From positions 124,001 to 188,000 of the forward strand of contig JAFEFL010000070.1 in NCBI GenBank assembly GCA_018240595.1: a stretch of 64,000 bases of DNA, given 5' to 3'. Within the stretch, counting starts at the first letter, position 1. Every line of letters starts with the position of its first letter. Source of the stretch: Pseudomonadota bacterium (GTDB lineage: Bacteria > Pseudomonadota > Alphaproteobacteria > Rhizobiales > Xanthobacteraceae). The translations under genes and the position numbers were made by a program. Below, piece by piece: positions 42,520-51,297 of this stretch. A model generated the notes under the pieces. The model searched no databases and had not been told where the DNA came from. It worked only from the letters and a program-made list of their open reading frames with translations.

Positions 42520-43191
42520 TCATTCGCCAAAGTCGGCGAGCGAGAACTCGAGTCGGTAAAGCCCCTCTTCGATCGCGCCTGTGCCACCGAGCCGGGCCAG
42601 CGCCGCGGAGAGCGCCTGCCCCGCGGCATCGACCGCGTCCACGGACGAACCCTCGACCATGACGATCCAGTTCGGCACGCCGACCTGGCGGCCCTTGCGC
42701 TCGGCGGTTTCGATGCCGCTCGCCGCGCTGTCGGCGATGCAAAGATGTGCGCCGCTGATGCCTTTCATCGCTGACGCCTTCTCGAGCTCGGCGATGACGC
42801 CCTGCTCCAGCGCGCCGGCCTTGCCCGCCTCCGGATCGAACCGCAGCGTGAAAATAACGCCACCGTCGCCGCTGCCGCGCGAATAGCGTGTGGTGCACAC
42901 CCCGCGCACGGTGTTGCGGAACTCAGCGGTCGCCTCTTTCGTCCATGGTGTCGGATTGTTGAGCCGCTCCAGATAGGCGGCGCCGGTAAGCACCGCCTGA
43001 TCGGCGGCCTCATACAACGTGTAATAGGCCGGCGTGCCGTACTCGGCGACATAGCGGCGGCCGCGCAGGAACCCCGGAATGCCGACGCGCTCCGGGATGT
43101 GCTGGCGATTGTGCCATTCGATGAAATTGTCCCGGCCTGCCGGCGTGATGTCGTTCCAGATCGCCACCACGGCACTACCACGCAAAGCCAT
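42520..43191 (-). CDS. Dimeric alpha/beta-barrel-like protein (DUF4286-like)
   Basis: 223 residues from the ATG at 43191 with GAGGGG upstream. The N-terminal segment (IWNDITPAGRDNFIEWHNRQHIPERV, with H and E positions as in EthD/DUF4286-type ferredoxin-like domains) is about half the protein; the C-terminal half resembles a second, diverged copy. No signal peptide. It follows the SDR gene by 11 bases, as the last gene of the IclR-ABC unit. Enzymatic role unproven. Confidence 0.72.
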   Translation of the reverse strand: MALRGSAVVAIWNDITPAGRDNFIEWHNRQHIPERVGIPGFLRGRRYVAEYGTPAYYTLYEAADQAVLTGAAYLERLNNPTPWTKEATAEFRNTVRGVCTTRYSRGSGDGGVIFTLRFDPEAGKAGALEQGVIAELEKASAMKGISGAHLCIADSAASGIETAERKGRQVGVPNWIVMVEGSSVDAVDAAGQALSAALARLGGTGAIEEGLYRLEFSLADFGE

Positions 43192-43202
43192 TGCCAAGCC
43201 CC

Positions 43203-43958
43203 TCAGTAAGTCGCGCGTCCGCCGGACAGGTCGAAGACCGCGCCGGTCGAGAAGGTGCATTCGGACGAGCACAGCCACGCCACCATCGCGGCGACCTCGG
43301 CAGGCTCAAGAAAGCGCCGCATCGGAATGCGCGACAGAATGTCGGCGAGCCGCTCCTTCGGCGCATCGACGCTCATCGCCGTGAGCGACGCCGCCGGCGT
43401 GATCGCGTTGACCATGATGTTCGCCGTGGCCAGTTCCTTGCCGAGGCTCTTGGTCAGGGCCACGACGCCCGCCTTGGCGGCGCTGTAAGCCGCCGCCTGC
43501 GCCATGCCTTCCTTGGCCTGGATCGACGCCACGTTGACGATGTGGCCGAACCCGCTCGCCGCAGCGCTCTCCAGCATCAGCGGGACCAGCGCACGGCAGA
43601 CGTGGAAGACGCCCTTGAGATTCACATCGATGATGCGATTGAACTCATCGAGCGGAACCTCCCAAGTCGGCCGCACCTCGCCGACGATGCCGGCGTTGTT
43701 GATGAGGATGTCGAGCCGGCCATAGCGGCGGCGCACATCGGCTGCCGCCGTCGCGACGCTGTCCGGGTCGGTCACGTCGGCGGCGTGGGTCGGAAAGGCC
43801 GCAAGATCGGCCCGAGCGAGGGCGGCCGGCAGATCCCACAGAACAACCGTCGCGCCCGAGGCCGCCAGACGCTCGCGGATCGCCTGGCCAAATCCGCCGG
43901 CAGCGCCGGTGAGAACGGCAATCCTGCCGGACAGGTCGTATGTCGCTGCGCTTTGCAT
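43203..43958 (-). CDS. Short-chain dehydrogenase/reductase (SDR)
   Basis: 251 residues. TGAAGGFG at 17-24 (NAD(P) binding), NNAG at 87-90, catalytic S145, Y158 and K162 (YSAAK). FabG-like oxidoreductase of an unknown alcohol or ketone. Follows the ABC ATPase by 21 bases and precedes the DUF4286-like gene. Membership of an IclR-controlled importer unit suggests it acts on the imported compound. Confidence 0.92.
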   Translation of the reverse strand: MQSAATYDLSGRIAVLTGAAGGFGQAIRERLAASGATVVLWDLPAALARADLAAFPTHAADVTDPDSVATAAADVRRRYGRLDILINNAGIVGEVRPTWEVPLDEFNRIIDVNLKGVFHVCRALVPLMLESAAASGFGHIVNVASIQAKEGMAQAAAYSAAKAGVVALTKSLGKELATANIMVNAITPAASLTAMSVDAPKERLADILSRIPMRRFLEPAEVAAMVAWLCSSECTFSTGAVFDLSGGRATY

Positions 43959-43979
43959 TCTCTTGTCGTGCCTGACCGG

Positions 43980-44762
43980 TTAATCGAACTTGTAGACGCC
44001 GAGCTTCTCGAACACCGAATAGATGCGCTTGGTGTAGGCGGCAAAATCGGGATATTCGCCGAGATGCGCAGGGCGCGGCCGCGGCAGGTCGATCCTGATC
44101 TCGTCGACGATGCGGCCCGGGCTGCGCGACATCACGAAGACGCGGTCGCTGAGGCCGATGGCCTCATCGATGCTGTGCGTGATGAAGAGCACGGTCTTGC
44201 GCGTTTCCAGCCAGAGCATTTCGAGATCGTGACGGATCTGCGTGCGGCTGATGGCATCGAGCGCGCCGAACGGCTCGTCCATCAGCAGCATCGACGGATT
44301 ATGCACCAGCGCTCGTGCGATCGAGACACGCTGGCGCATGCCGCCGGACAGCTGCCACGGATAGCGGTTCTCCGCGCCGACGAGGCCGAGACGGGCGAAC
44401 AGATGCTCGGCGCGCTCAAGGCTCTCGGCGCGGTCGAGGCCCCGGATTTCCTGCTGCAGCAGCACGTTCTTCATAGCCGTGCGGAACTCGAGCAGCAGAT
44501 GATCCTGGAACACGATGCCGACTTCGGTGATCGGCTGCGTCAACGCTTTGCCGTCGATGGCGATCGAGCCGGTACTTGGCGGCTCAAGGCCGGCGACCAG
44601 AAGCATGGTCGTGCTCTTGCCGCAGCCCGAGGGGCCGATCAGGCTGACGAACTCGCCCGGCTTGATGTCGAGATCGATCGGGCCGAGCGCATGAAAGGCC
44701 CCGGCGCCGCCGCCATAGGACTTGGTCAGTTCGCGGGCGTTGATGGAAGCACCGATACTCAT
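43980..44762 (-). CDS. ABC transporter ATP-binding protein (SsuB/TauB type)
   Basis: 260 residues. Walker A GPSGCGKST, signature LSGGMRQR, Walker B MLLMDEPF. The ATG overlaps the permease stop by four bases (ATGA); an ATG 15 bases earlier is less likely. Serves the importer encoded around it, which has one binding protein and two permeases. Ligand probably a small anionic or heterocyclic compound (family knowledge). Confidence 0.92.
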   Translation of the reverse strand: MSIGASINARELTKSYGGGAGAFHALGPIDLDIKPGEFVSLIGPSGCGKSTTMLLVAGLEPPSTGSIAIDGKALTQPITEVGIVFQDHLLLEFRTAMKNVLLQQEIRGLDRAESLERAEHLFARLGLVGAENRYPWQLSGGMRQRVSIARALVHNPSMLLMDEPFGALDAISRTQIRHDLEMLWLETRKTVLFITHSIDEAIGLSDRVFVMSRSPGRIVDEIRIDLPRPRPAHLGEYPDFAAYTKRIYSVFEKLGVYKFD

Positions 44763-45571
44763 CGTGGACGTACCCATGGCATCATGATGCGCTCGGAGGT
44801 GGCGAGCAGCGCGTTGAAGATCAGAGCAACGACGGCGACCGCGACCAGGCCGCAGAACAAGAGCTCCATGTTCATGAAGCTCGACGCCCGCATGATCATG
44901 AAGCCGAGGCCCTGGCTCGAGCCGATGAACTCGGCGATGATCACGCCTTCGACCGCCTTGACGATGCCGATGCGCAGGCCAGCGAAAATATGACCCATCG
45001 ATGCCGGCAGGCGCACGTAGCGGAACGCCTGCCACGGCGTCGCGCCCATCGAGCGGGTGATGTATTGCAGCCGCGGATCGACGGCGCGGAAGCCGAGCAT
45101 GCTGTCGACGAGGATCGGGAAGAAGCACATCAGAAAGACGACCAGCACCGACACCATCGGGCTGACGCCGAACCAGATGATGAGAATTGGTCCGATCACC
45201 GTCTTCGGCATGATGTTGAGGAAGACGATGATCGGATAGAGCCCGCGCTCGAAGGCGGCGACCGATACCATCAACAGCGCCAGCGGCACCGCGATCACGA
45301 TGCCGAGCGCGAAGCCGACGGCGAGCGTCACCGATGTCGCCAGCGCATTGCGCAGGATCTCCGGATAATCGACGAGGAACCGGCCGAGGAAGTCCGACGG
45401 CTTCGGCACCAGCCAGACCGGCACGTCGAACAGGCGGATCAGGGCTTCCCACAGCGCAAGAAAGATGACGATCGACAGCACAGAATTGACGATGGTCCAC
45501 AGCCAGCCGGCGCGCACCAGCCTCGCGGCGAGTGCGTTCGGCGTCGGGACCGTGGCGATCTGATCCGTCAT
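44759..45571 (-). CDS. ABC transporter permease (SsuC/TauC type)
   Basis: 270 residues with about six membrane segments and an EAA-type loop RSMGATPWQAFRYVRLPASMGH (about 157-178). Separated from the binding-protein gene by 80 bases that hold a strong hairpin. Likely partners the permease at 46704-47483 in a heterodimer. Starting further upstream would run into that hairpin. Confidence 0.9.
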   Translation of the reverse strand: MTDQIATVPTPNALAARLVRAGWLWTIVNSVLSIVIFLALWEALIRLFDVPVWLVPKPSDFLGRFLVDYPEILRNALATSVTLAVGFALGIVIAVPLALLMVSVAAFERGLYPIIVFLNIMPKTVIGPILIIWFGVSPMVSVLVVFLMCFFPILVDSMLGFRAVDPRLQYITRSMGATPWQAFRYVRLPASMGHIFAGLRIGIVKAVEGVIIAEFIGSSQGLGFMIMRASSFMNMELLFCGLVAVAVVALIFNALLATSERIMMPWVRPR

Positions 45572-45602
45572 GGGAAGCCTTGCAGACAGCGGCGAATACG
45601 GC

Positions 45603-45644
45603 GCCGCCCCCGCAGGGTGCCTCTCGGCGACCCGCGGGGGCGGC
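45603..45644 (-). terminator. Strong intercistronic hairpin after the binding-protein gene
   Basis: Perfect 11-bp stem GCCGCCCCCGC / GCGGGGGCGGC (45603-45613 and 45634-45644) with a 20-base loop, just past the binding-protein stop. No T tract follows, so it is more likely a partial terminator or mRNA-stabilising element that favours binding-protein expression over the downstream permease and ATPase. Confidence 0.6.
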
Positions 45645-45651
45645 AGCGGCG

Positions 45652-46653
45652 TTACGGGCAGAGAACCGGCTTCTCCGGGAGAAGCTCGTTTGTGTAGTAG
45701 TTCGTGATCGGGTGCGTGGTCGGGAAGTTCATCGCGGTTGTCATGACCTTGTAAGTCTCTTCCCAGCCCTTGGCGTCGGTCACGCCAATCTTGTCGCCTT
45801 TGCCGCCCGGGCAAACCGACTGAAAGCTATAGGGCGCACTGGTCATCAACGCTTCCGGCGTCTTGTCCGACTCCGGGAAGACCTGCTTCATCGCCGTGAC
45901 GGCCGCCTTCGGATCCTTCATCGCCTCTTGCCAGCCCTTGAGCGTCGCGCGCAGGAAGCGCTTGTAGAGATCGGGGTTGGCCTTGATCTTGTCCTCGCGC
46001 GCAATGAGGCTGAGGCTGATCAGCGGCACGCCGTGATCGTAGAAATAAATGTGGCCGGCCTTGATATTCTGCGCGGCGAGCGGCACCGCGATGTTCTCCG
46101 GGGTCTCCGCCACAGCATCGACGTTGCCCGATGTCAGAAGGCCGATACTGGCGTTCTGCGCCGCGGACACGATCGTGACGTCGGAGTCCTTGAGGCCATT
46201 GGCCTTGAGGAACAACGGCACCAGCGGCACCATGGCGCTGCCCGGCGGCACCGACAGTTTCTTGCCGGCGAGATCCTTCGGTTGCTTGATGCCCGACTTC
46301 TCGAGGAAATTGATGCCAAACTGCCCGGCCTTCCACACCGTCGAGATGATCTTGATCGGCGCGCCCTTCGCCGCAACGCCGAGCGCGGCGCCGGCATCGG
46401 CGAAGCCGAGTTCGGCCTGCCCGGTCGCCACGAGCTGCGCAGCGACGCCCGAGCCACGGCCTTCCTGCAGCGTGACGTCGAGGCCTTCGGCCTCATAGTA
46501 GCCCTTGGCCTTGGCGAGCGCGAAGCCGAGATGCGCGGAATCCGCGCGCCAGTTCATGGTCATGGTGATCTTGTCGGCGGCGCCGGCCTGCGACGCTCCG
46601 AGCAACGCGAACGCCGAAACCGCGATCGCCAGTATTGTCTTCCGATGTTGCAT
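45652..46653 (-). CDS. ABC transporter substrate-binding protein (NMT1/SsuA-like)
   Basis: 333 residues with a signal peptide of about 24 residues (cut near AGA-ADK). AAGGGAGG before the ATG is the best ribosome site in the region, fitting high expression. The mature protein starts TMTMNWRADSAHLGFALAKAKGY-like, as in pyrimidine- or sulfonate-type receptors. It lies between two permease genes and is followed by a strong hairpin. Ligand unknown. Confidence 0.92.
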   Translation of the reverse strand: MQHRKTILAIAVSAFALLGASQAGAADKITMTMNWRADSAHLGFALAKAKGYYEAEGLDVTLQEGRGSGVAAQLVATGQAELGFADAGAALGVAAKGAPIKIISTVWKAGQFGINFLEKSGIKQPKDLAGKKLSVPPGSAMVPLVPLFLKANGLKDSDVTIVSAAQNASIGLLTSGNVDAVAETPENIAVPLAAQNIKAGHIYFYDHGVPLISLSLIAREDKIKANPDLYKRFLRATLKGWQEAMKDPKAAVTAMKQVFPESDKTPEALMTSAPYSFQSVCPGGKGDKIGVTDAKGWEETYKVMTTAMNFPTTHPITNYYTNELLPEKPVLCP

Positions 46654-46703
46654 TGTTACCTCCCTTTGCTTTGATTTTTTTGATCGACGATTGAAGAAGC
46701 TGT

Positions 46704-47483
46704 TCAGTGCCGCCGCCACGGAATGGCGATGCGCTCGACGAGGGCGACGGCGTAGCTGAGCAACACGCCGATCGCCGACGCGACGATCAGCGTCGCGAAG
46801 ATCAGCGCGGTGTCGTGCGCATCCATGGCGCGCAGCACGATGTAGCCGAGGCCGTTATTGGAATTCAGCCATTCGACGACAATGACCACCGTGACGGCGA
46901 CGACGACGGTGATCTTGAAGCCGGAGAAGATGCTGGGCGCCGCTGACGGCAACTGGATCTTCCAGAATGTCTGCCACCACGACGCACCCGTGGAGCGGCT
47001 CAGGTAATAGAGACGGTGGTCGATCGACTTGAAGCCGGCGACGCTGTCGACCAGCACCGGGAAGAAGGTGATCAGCGCGGTCAGCAGAATTTTGGGAAAC
47101 GTCGTGTAGCCGAACCAGACCAGCATCAGCGGCGCCAGCGTGATCTTCGGCATGCCCTGGATGAAGACGAAAAGCGGATAGAGCAGCTGCTCGAAGATGC
47201 GGACATTGGCGATCAGGTAGCCGAACACGACGCCGGGAATGGCGCCCGCGATGAATCCGTAGACGACGAGCTGCGCGGTGATGAGGCCTTCGTGCAGGAG
47301 GCGCTGGTGATCGGTGACGATGCGCAAGAGAAAATCCGACGGCGCCGGCAGCACGAATAGCGGCACGTCGAGCGCGCGCACCAGCACCTGCCACAGCAAC
47401 AGCAAGCCGGCGAACCATAGAGCGGGCTCGGCAATGCGGGCGGCGACGCGGATGGGGGCGCTCATGGCGCGGGTCACGCTCAT
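46704..47483 (-). CDS. ABC transporter permease (SsuC/TauC type)
   Basis: 259 residues, multi-spanning, with EAA loop RSTGASWWQTFWKIQLPSAAP. The ATG at 47483 overlaps the iclR-type gene stop (ATGA). Second permease of the IclR-controlled importer. Confidence 0.9.
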   Translation of the reverse strand: MSVTRAMSAPIRVAARIAEPALWFAGLLLLWQVLVRALDVPLFVLPAPSDFLLRIVTDHQRLLHEGLITAQLVVYGFIAGAIPGVVFGYLIANVRIFEQLLYPLFVFIQGMPKITLAPLMLVWFGYTTFPKILLTALITFFPVLVDSVAGFKSIDHRLYYLSRSTGASWWQTFWKIQLPSAAPSIFSGFKITVVVAVTVVIVVEWLNSNNGLGYIVLRAMDAHDTALIFATLIVASAIGVLLSYAVALVERIAIPWRRH

Positions 47484-48313
47484 GCGGGCACCGTGCGGCG
47501 GTCGGGCGCGCTGTCCATGAGTGTCGCGCCGCGCTGGCGGATTCGTATCTGCCATACGGCCGAGACTTCGTTCGCCGTGATGCGCAGCTCCCGGCTGAGA
47601 TCGTCGTAGCGATCGGGCGTGATCCGCGTCAGCGGACCGGCAACGCTGATGGTGCCGACCACCGGCGAGCCGGGCGCGGTGTCGGCGTGGAACGGCACGG
47701 CGATGGCCGCCGTTCCGGGCTCCGCCTCGTCCACCGCGATGGCGTAACCGCGCGCGCGCGTCTCGTTGAGATGGCGGCGCAGGTCGTCGACGTCGTTGAT
47801 GGCGCGGGAGCCAAGCACCCGCCGGGCGCCGAAACCGCGGGCGCAGACAATACGCAGCGCTTCGTTCTCCGGCAGGGTTGAGAGCCAGGCTTTGCCGTTG
47901 GCGGTGGCATGCAGGACGATTTCCTGGCCCATGTTGGGATCGTAACGCAGCCCCATTGTCGCGCCTTGGGCCCGCGCGACCCAGACCAGGTCCTCGTGCT
48001 CGACAATGGCGAGACGGCAATATTCCCGCGTACGGCGCGCCAGGCGGTCGAGGATTTCCTGAACGATATCGGGCACAGCCCGGACATCGAGATTGCGGAA
48101 AGCCAGCGCGCTCAGCCGCAGCGACAGGGCATAGTTTTGGCTGGCCTCGGCCTGCACCACCCAGCCCGCCTTTACCAGGGTCGCCAATATGCGGTGGACG
48201 GCGCTGCCCGGCATGCCAAGCTTGTTGGCCAGCACGGACAGTTCCACCGGCTCGGCCTCTCCGGCCAGAACTTCGATGAGTTGCAGACAACGCTCGATGG
48301 CAACGACCGACAT
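47480..48313 (-). CDS. IclR-family transcriptional regulator
   Basis: 277 residues: N-terminal winged helix (about 1-65, helix-turn-helix LSVLANKLGMPGSAVHRIL-like) and a C-terminal effector domain with GRAF-like features. The ATG at 48313 is preferred; a TTG at 48346 would start inside the operator. First gene of the importer unit and coupled to a permease by ATGA overlap. The tandem IclR-type operator lies directly upstream, so it very likely controls itself and the importer. Confidence 0.92.
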   Translation of the reverse strand: MSVVAIERCLQLIEVLAGEAEPVELSVLANKLGMPGSAVHRILATLVKAGWVVQAEASQNYALSLRLSALAFRNLDVRAVPDIVQEILDRLARRTREYCRLAIVEHEDLVWVARAQGATMGLRYDPNMGQEIVLHATANGKAWLSTLPENEALRIVCARGFGARRVLGSRAINDVDDLRRHLNETRARGYAIAVDEAEPGTAAIAVPFHADTAPGSPVVGTISVAGPLTRITPDRYDDLSRELRITANEVSAVWQIRIRQRGATLMDSAPDRRTVPA

Positions 48314-48321
48314 GGCGACGG

Positions 48322-48353
48322 TTCCAAATTTGGAAAATCTTTCCAAATTGGAA
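48322..48353. promoter_or_regulatory. Tandem palindromic IclR-type operator
   Basis: TTCCAAATTTGGAA (48322-48335) is a perfect 14-bp palindrome, and TTCCAAATTGGAA (48341-48353) a second one. Between and overlapping them, TGGAAAATCTTTCCA (48331-48345) closely matches the known IclR box TGGAAAT-N-ATTTCCA. It lies 9-40 bases before the IclR start and 50-80 bases before the divergent HbpS-like gene. Confidence 0.8.
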
Positions 48354-48403
48354 TTTATTTGTCAATATCCCGCAACAGGCGGCATTTCCAACCGGATGAC
48401 CTC

Positions 48404-48826
48404 ATGAAAACGACACGGCCGGCGATCAAATTGACCGACGAAGGCGCGCGCCTCCTGCTCGAGGCGGCGATCGAGCACGCCACCAAAATGGGCGTGCCGC
48501 AGTGCATCGCCATCGTCGACGAGGGCTGCAATCTGGTCGCCTTCTTCCGCATGGCCGGATCGCGCGTGCTCAGCATTCAGTCGGCGCAGCGCAAGGCCAT
48601 GACCGCCGCCTCAACCGGCAAGCCAACCGGCTCGCTCGACCCGGCGATCGATCTCAAGCTGGCGCTCGCCACTGACGGCGACATGGTCAATATCAAGGGC
48701 GGCCTGCCGATCATGACCGATGGGCAGATTATCGGCGGCATCGGTGTCGGCTCCGGCACCGGCGACCAGGATCTCGAAGTCGCCAGCGTCGCGCTCAGCA
48801 AATTTGGAAGCGCAGCGCCGTCCTAA
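48404..48826 (+). CDS. HbpS/GlcG-family (DUF336) protein
   Basis: 140 residues. IKGGLPIMTDGQIIGGIGVGSGTGDQDLEVA-like C-terminal region (about 99-130) is the family hallmark. Members bind heme, cobalamin or other cofactors, or are encoded with 2-hydroxyacid/diol pathways; molecular role often unknown. Divergent from the IclR gene, sharing its operator region. Confidence 0.88.
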   Translation: MKTTRPAIKLTDEGARLLLEAAIEHATKMGVPQCIAIVDEGCNLVAFFRMAGSRVLSIQSAQRKAMTAASTGKPTGSLDPAIDLKLALATDGDMVNIKGGLPIMTDGQIIGGIGVGSGTGDQDLEVASVALSKFGSAAPS

Positions 48827-48829
48827 GCA

Positions 48830-48874
48830 CGGCGCACGTCATCGATGCTCATTGCCCACGATTTTAGTGCGCCG
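48830..48874. terminator. Possible bidirectional terminator hairpin
   Basis: CGGCGCAC (48830-48837) and GTGCGCCG (48867-48874) can form an 8-bp stem around a 29-base loop, between the convergent HbpS-like gene and the FAD oxidoreductase. No T tract. The large loop makes this uncertain. Confidence 0.3.
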
Positions 48875-48903
48875 CACCCATAGGCGTAGGTCCGCCCACG
48901 ACC

Positions 48904-50253
48904 TCAATAGATAAGATTGGGTGCGAGCTGTTCGCCGGTGAGGAAGCGCTTGTAGCTGACGTGCTTCAGCTCTTCGATCTCCCTGTTTTCCACGATGTGG
49001 CGCGCAAGCAGGCGGCCCGCGCCTAACGAGCTGCCGAAGCCGTGCCCGCTGAAACCGGTGCAGAAATACACGCCGGCGATCCCGCCATGAGCCGACACCA
49101 CCGGAACGCCATCGGGCGTATTGTCGATCACGCCGCCCCAGGCATAGTCGAGCTGATCCTGATCGAACGTCGGAAAGATATGCGCCGCATCGTCGTAAGC
49201 CATGCGCATCAGCGCCATGTCCGGGTTCGGATCGAGGGTGCGGCAACGTGTGAACGGCGAACGGCCGAGATATAGGTAGCCGAACTCGTCCCAGCACCGG
49301 CGAAAGAATGTGGCGCCGAGTTGCATCCGCACCTGACCGCGGCGACTTCGATACAGCCCCAGGAAGCGGGCGCCATACCGCAAGCTGTCGGGCACGATGT
49401 GCACAGTCCCGCGCCCGCTCTTTGCCAGCGTGTAACCGCCATCGTCGCGCGGCCGCAGCGCAAATCGCGGCGTCTTCAGCGGCCCGTCGAAGCCGAGCGG
49501 CCCGACGTCATGCGACTTGGTCGCCGAGGAATAAATGTTCAGCACCGGCAAAGCGATCTTCTGTTTCCGGCAGAACAGCGACGACCACGCGCCGCCGGCA
49601 ATCACGACGGCATCGCACCGAACCAGACCGCGTTCCGTCTCGACGCCGGCAAGCCGCCCGGCCTCGAAGTAAAGATCGTTGACCGCGCATTGCTGCAGGA
49701 TCAGCACACCCTGCGCCGAGGCATAGGCCGCCAGCAGCGGGATCGCACGCGACGGCTCCGCGTAGCCATCGTTCACCGAGCGCATGCCGCCGATCCACGG
49801 CTCGCCGCGTTGTGCATAGTGCGAGTTGGCATCGTGCCGCGACACCATTTCGGCCTTGACGCCGGACTGCTGCGCGACTGCAACCCATTTCTCCCAGCCT
49901 TGCAGTTCGGCCGGGCTTTTGGTGACGAAGGTCACGCCGGTGCGGCGAAAGCCGACGTCCGCACCAATTTCCGTCCCGATCGCGGACCATCGATCGACGC
50001 CGAGCTTGGCCATGCTGAGTTCGCGCAGATCGCGTCCCAGCGTGCGGCACCAGCCCCAATTGCGGCTGCTCTGTTCCGCCGCGACGCGGCCCTTCTCGAA
50101 CACGGCAACGCGCTTGCCGAGGCGGTGCAATTCATACGCCGTTGCCACGCCAGCGGCGCCGCCACCGATCATCGCCACGTCGACCCGGTCGGGAAGCTGC
50201 GTTCCGGTCTCGATCGTCAACAAGCGTTGTTTCATTTTGAAGTCCGAACTCAC
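48904..50253 (-). CDS. FAD-dependent oxidoreductase (DadA-like D-amino acid/amine oxidase family)
   Basis: 449 residues from a GTG; an ATG six codons on (50235) is an alternative. FAD motif VAMIGGGAAGVATAYEL (about 26-42), and the second motif SGHGFG near the C-terminus with TGF (DAO family). Oxidises an amine or amino acid to an imine or oxo acid. Divergent from a LysR gene, which is its probable regulator. Substrate unknown. Confidence 0.9.
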   Translation of the reverse strand: MSSDFKMKQRLLTIETGTQLPDRVDVAMIGGGAAGVATAYELHRLGKRVAVFEKGRVAAEQSSRNWGWCRTLGRDLRELSMAKLGVDRWSAIGTEIGADVGFRRTGVTFVTKSPAELQGWEKWVAVAQQSGVKAEMVSRHDANSHYAQRGEPWIGGMRSVNDGYAEPSRAIPLLAAYASAQGVLILQQCAVNDLYFEAGRLAGVETERGLVRCDAVVIAGGAWSSLFCRKQKIALPVLNIYSSATKSHDVGPLGFDGPLKTPRFALRPRDDGGYTLAKSGRGTVHIVPDSLRYGARFLGLYRSRRGQVRMQLGATFFRRCWDEFGYLYLGRSPFTRCRTLDPNPDMALMRMAYDDAAHIFPTFDQDQLDYAWGGVIDNTPDGVPVVSAHGGIAGVYFCTGFSGHGFGSSLGAGRLLARHIVENREIEELKHVSYKRFLTGEQLAPNLIY

Positions 50254-50343
50254 TGTGCGACGCGTGCCCCGCGCCTTTGGTCAGCCGTCTCGCCGCGGCG
50301 GGGATGGTGTCCGCCGGTCATCCGGTGCAATGTCGTCGAGTAG

Positions 50344-50358
50344 ATCATCGGGTATGAT
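50344..50358. promoter_or_regulatory. LysR-type box
   Basis: ATCATCGGGTATGAT is an ATC-N9-GAT / T-N11-A element with dyad symmetry (ATCAT / ATGAT), the classical LysR-type binding pattern. It lies 13 bases before the LysR start in the divergent region with the FAD oxidoreductase, fitting autorepression and control of the oxidase. Confidence 0.6.
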
Positions 50359-50370
50359 GGAGACCGAACG

Positions 50371-51258
50371 ATGCGGGCTCGCCAGTTGGAGGTTTTTTGC
50401 GCAGTCATGCGCGCGGGCACCGTCACCGCCGCGGCGCGCGAGCTCAATATCTCTCAGCCGGCGTTGAGCCAGATCCTGCTGCATACGGAGGACGAACTCG
50501 GTTTCGCCTTGTTCGAACGCGCCAAGGGACGTCTGATACCGACCGAAGCGGCCAAGGAGCTTCTCCCTGAGGCGCTGCGTCTGTTCGCCGGGCTCGAGGC
50601 CATGCGCCGCCGCACCGACGATTTGCGTCAGGGCCGAGCCGGAGTCGTTCGCCTTGCCGCCTCGCCGCCGCCGGCCATGAAGCTCGTTCCCGACGCGCTG
50701 ACGCGCTTCCGGGCCAACCATCCCGACATTACGATCCGCTCGCTTGTTGCTCCACTGGACCTGCTGGTGCCGATGGTCGATCAGGGCGATGCCGAAATGG
50801 CCCTGGCGATGGACGACACGCCGCGCCGAGGATTCGACATCGAAACGCTGGCCGAAGTCGGAATGGTTTGCCTCGTCGCGGAGAATGACGAACTGGCCGG
50901 CGCCGGCCCCCTCACCCTCGCCGATCTCAAGGGACGTCCCCTGATCTCCTATCGTCACGACACAAGGCCCGCGCGCGAATTGGCGCGCATGTGCGCGGCG
51001 ATCGGCCAGCCCTATCGTCCCGATATCGAGATCGACGTGTCGCTGTCGGCCATCGCCTTCGTACAGCAAGGGCTCGGGGTCGCTGTGATCGATGCGTTGT
51101 TGCCTTGGGACCAGTTCAAAGGCCTGATAGCGCGACCGCTCGCCATCGATTTCAAACTGCCGGTCGCGTTGATCACCCGCTCGGACCGCGCGTTCTCGCC
51201 GGCCCACGAGCAATTGCGCCTTTACCTTCGCGAGGCGGCCGCGCGACTGAACATCTGA
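50371..51258 (+). CDS. LysR-family transcriptional regulator
   Basis: 295 residues. N-terminal helix-turn-helix (GTVTAAARELNISQPALSQIL, about 16-36) and a C-terminal two-lobed effector domain (about 92-290). Divergent from the DadA-like oxidase, with a LysR box between. Convergent with the hydantoinase genes. Confidence 0.92.
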   Translation: MRARQLEVFCAVMRAGTVTAAARELNISQPALSQILLHTEDELGFALFERAKGRLIPTEAAKELLPEALRLFAGLEAMRRRTDDLRQGRAGVVRLAASPPPAMKLVPDALTRFRANHPDITIRSLVAPLDLLVPMVDQGDAEMALAMDDTPRRGFDIETLAEVGMVCLVAENDELAGAGPLTLADLKGRPLISYRHDTRPARELARMCAAIGQPYRPDIEIDVSLSAIAFVQQGLGVAVIDALLPWDQFKGLIARPLAIDFKLPVALITRSDRAFSPAHEQLRLYLREAAARLNI

Positions 51259-51297
51259 CCGCGGCCCTATTGTCTTGCGTCCGCCCGGGATCACAGC

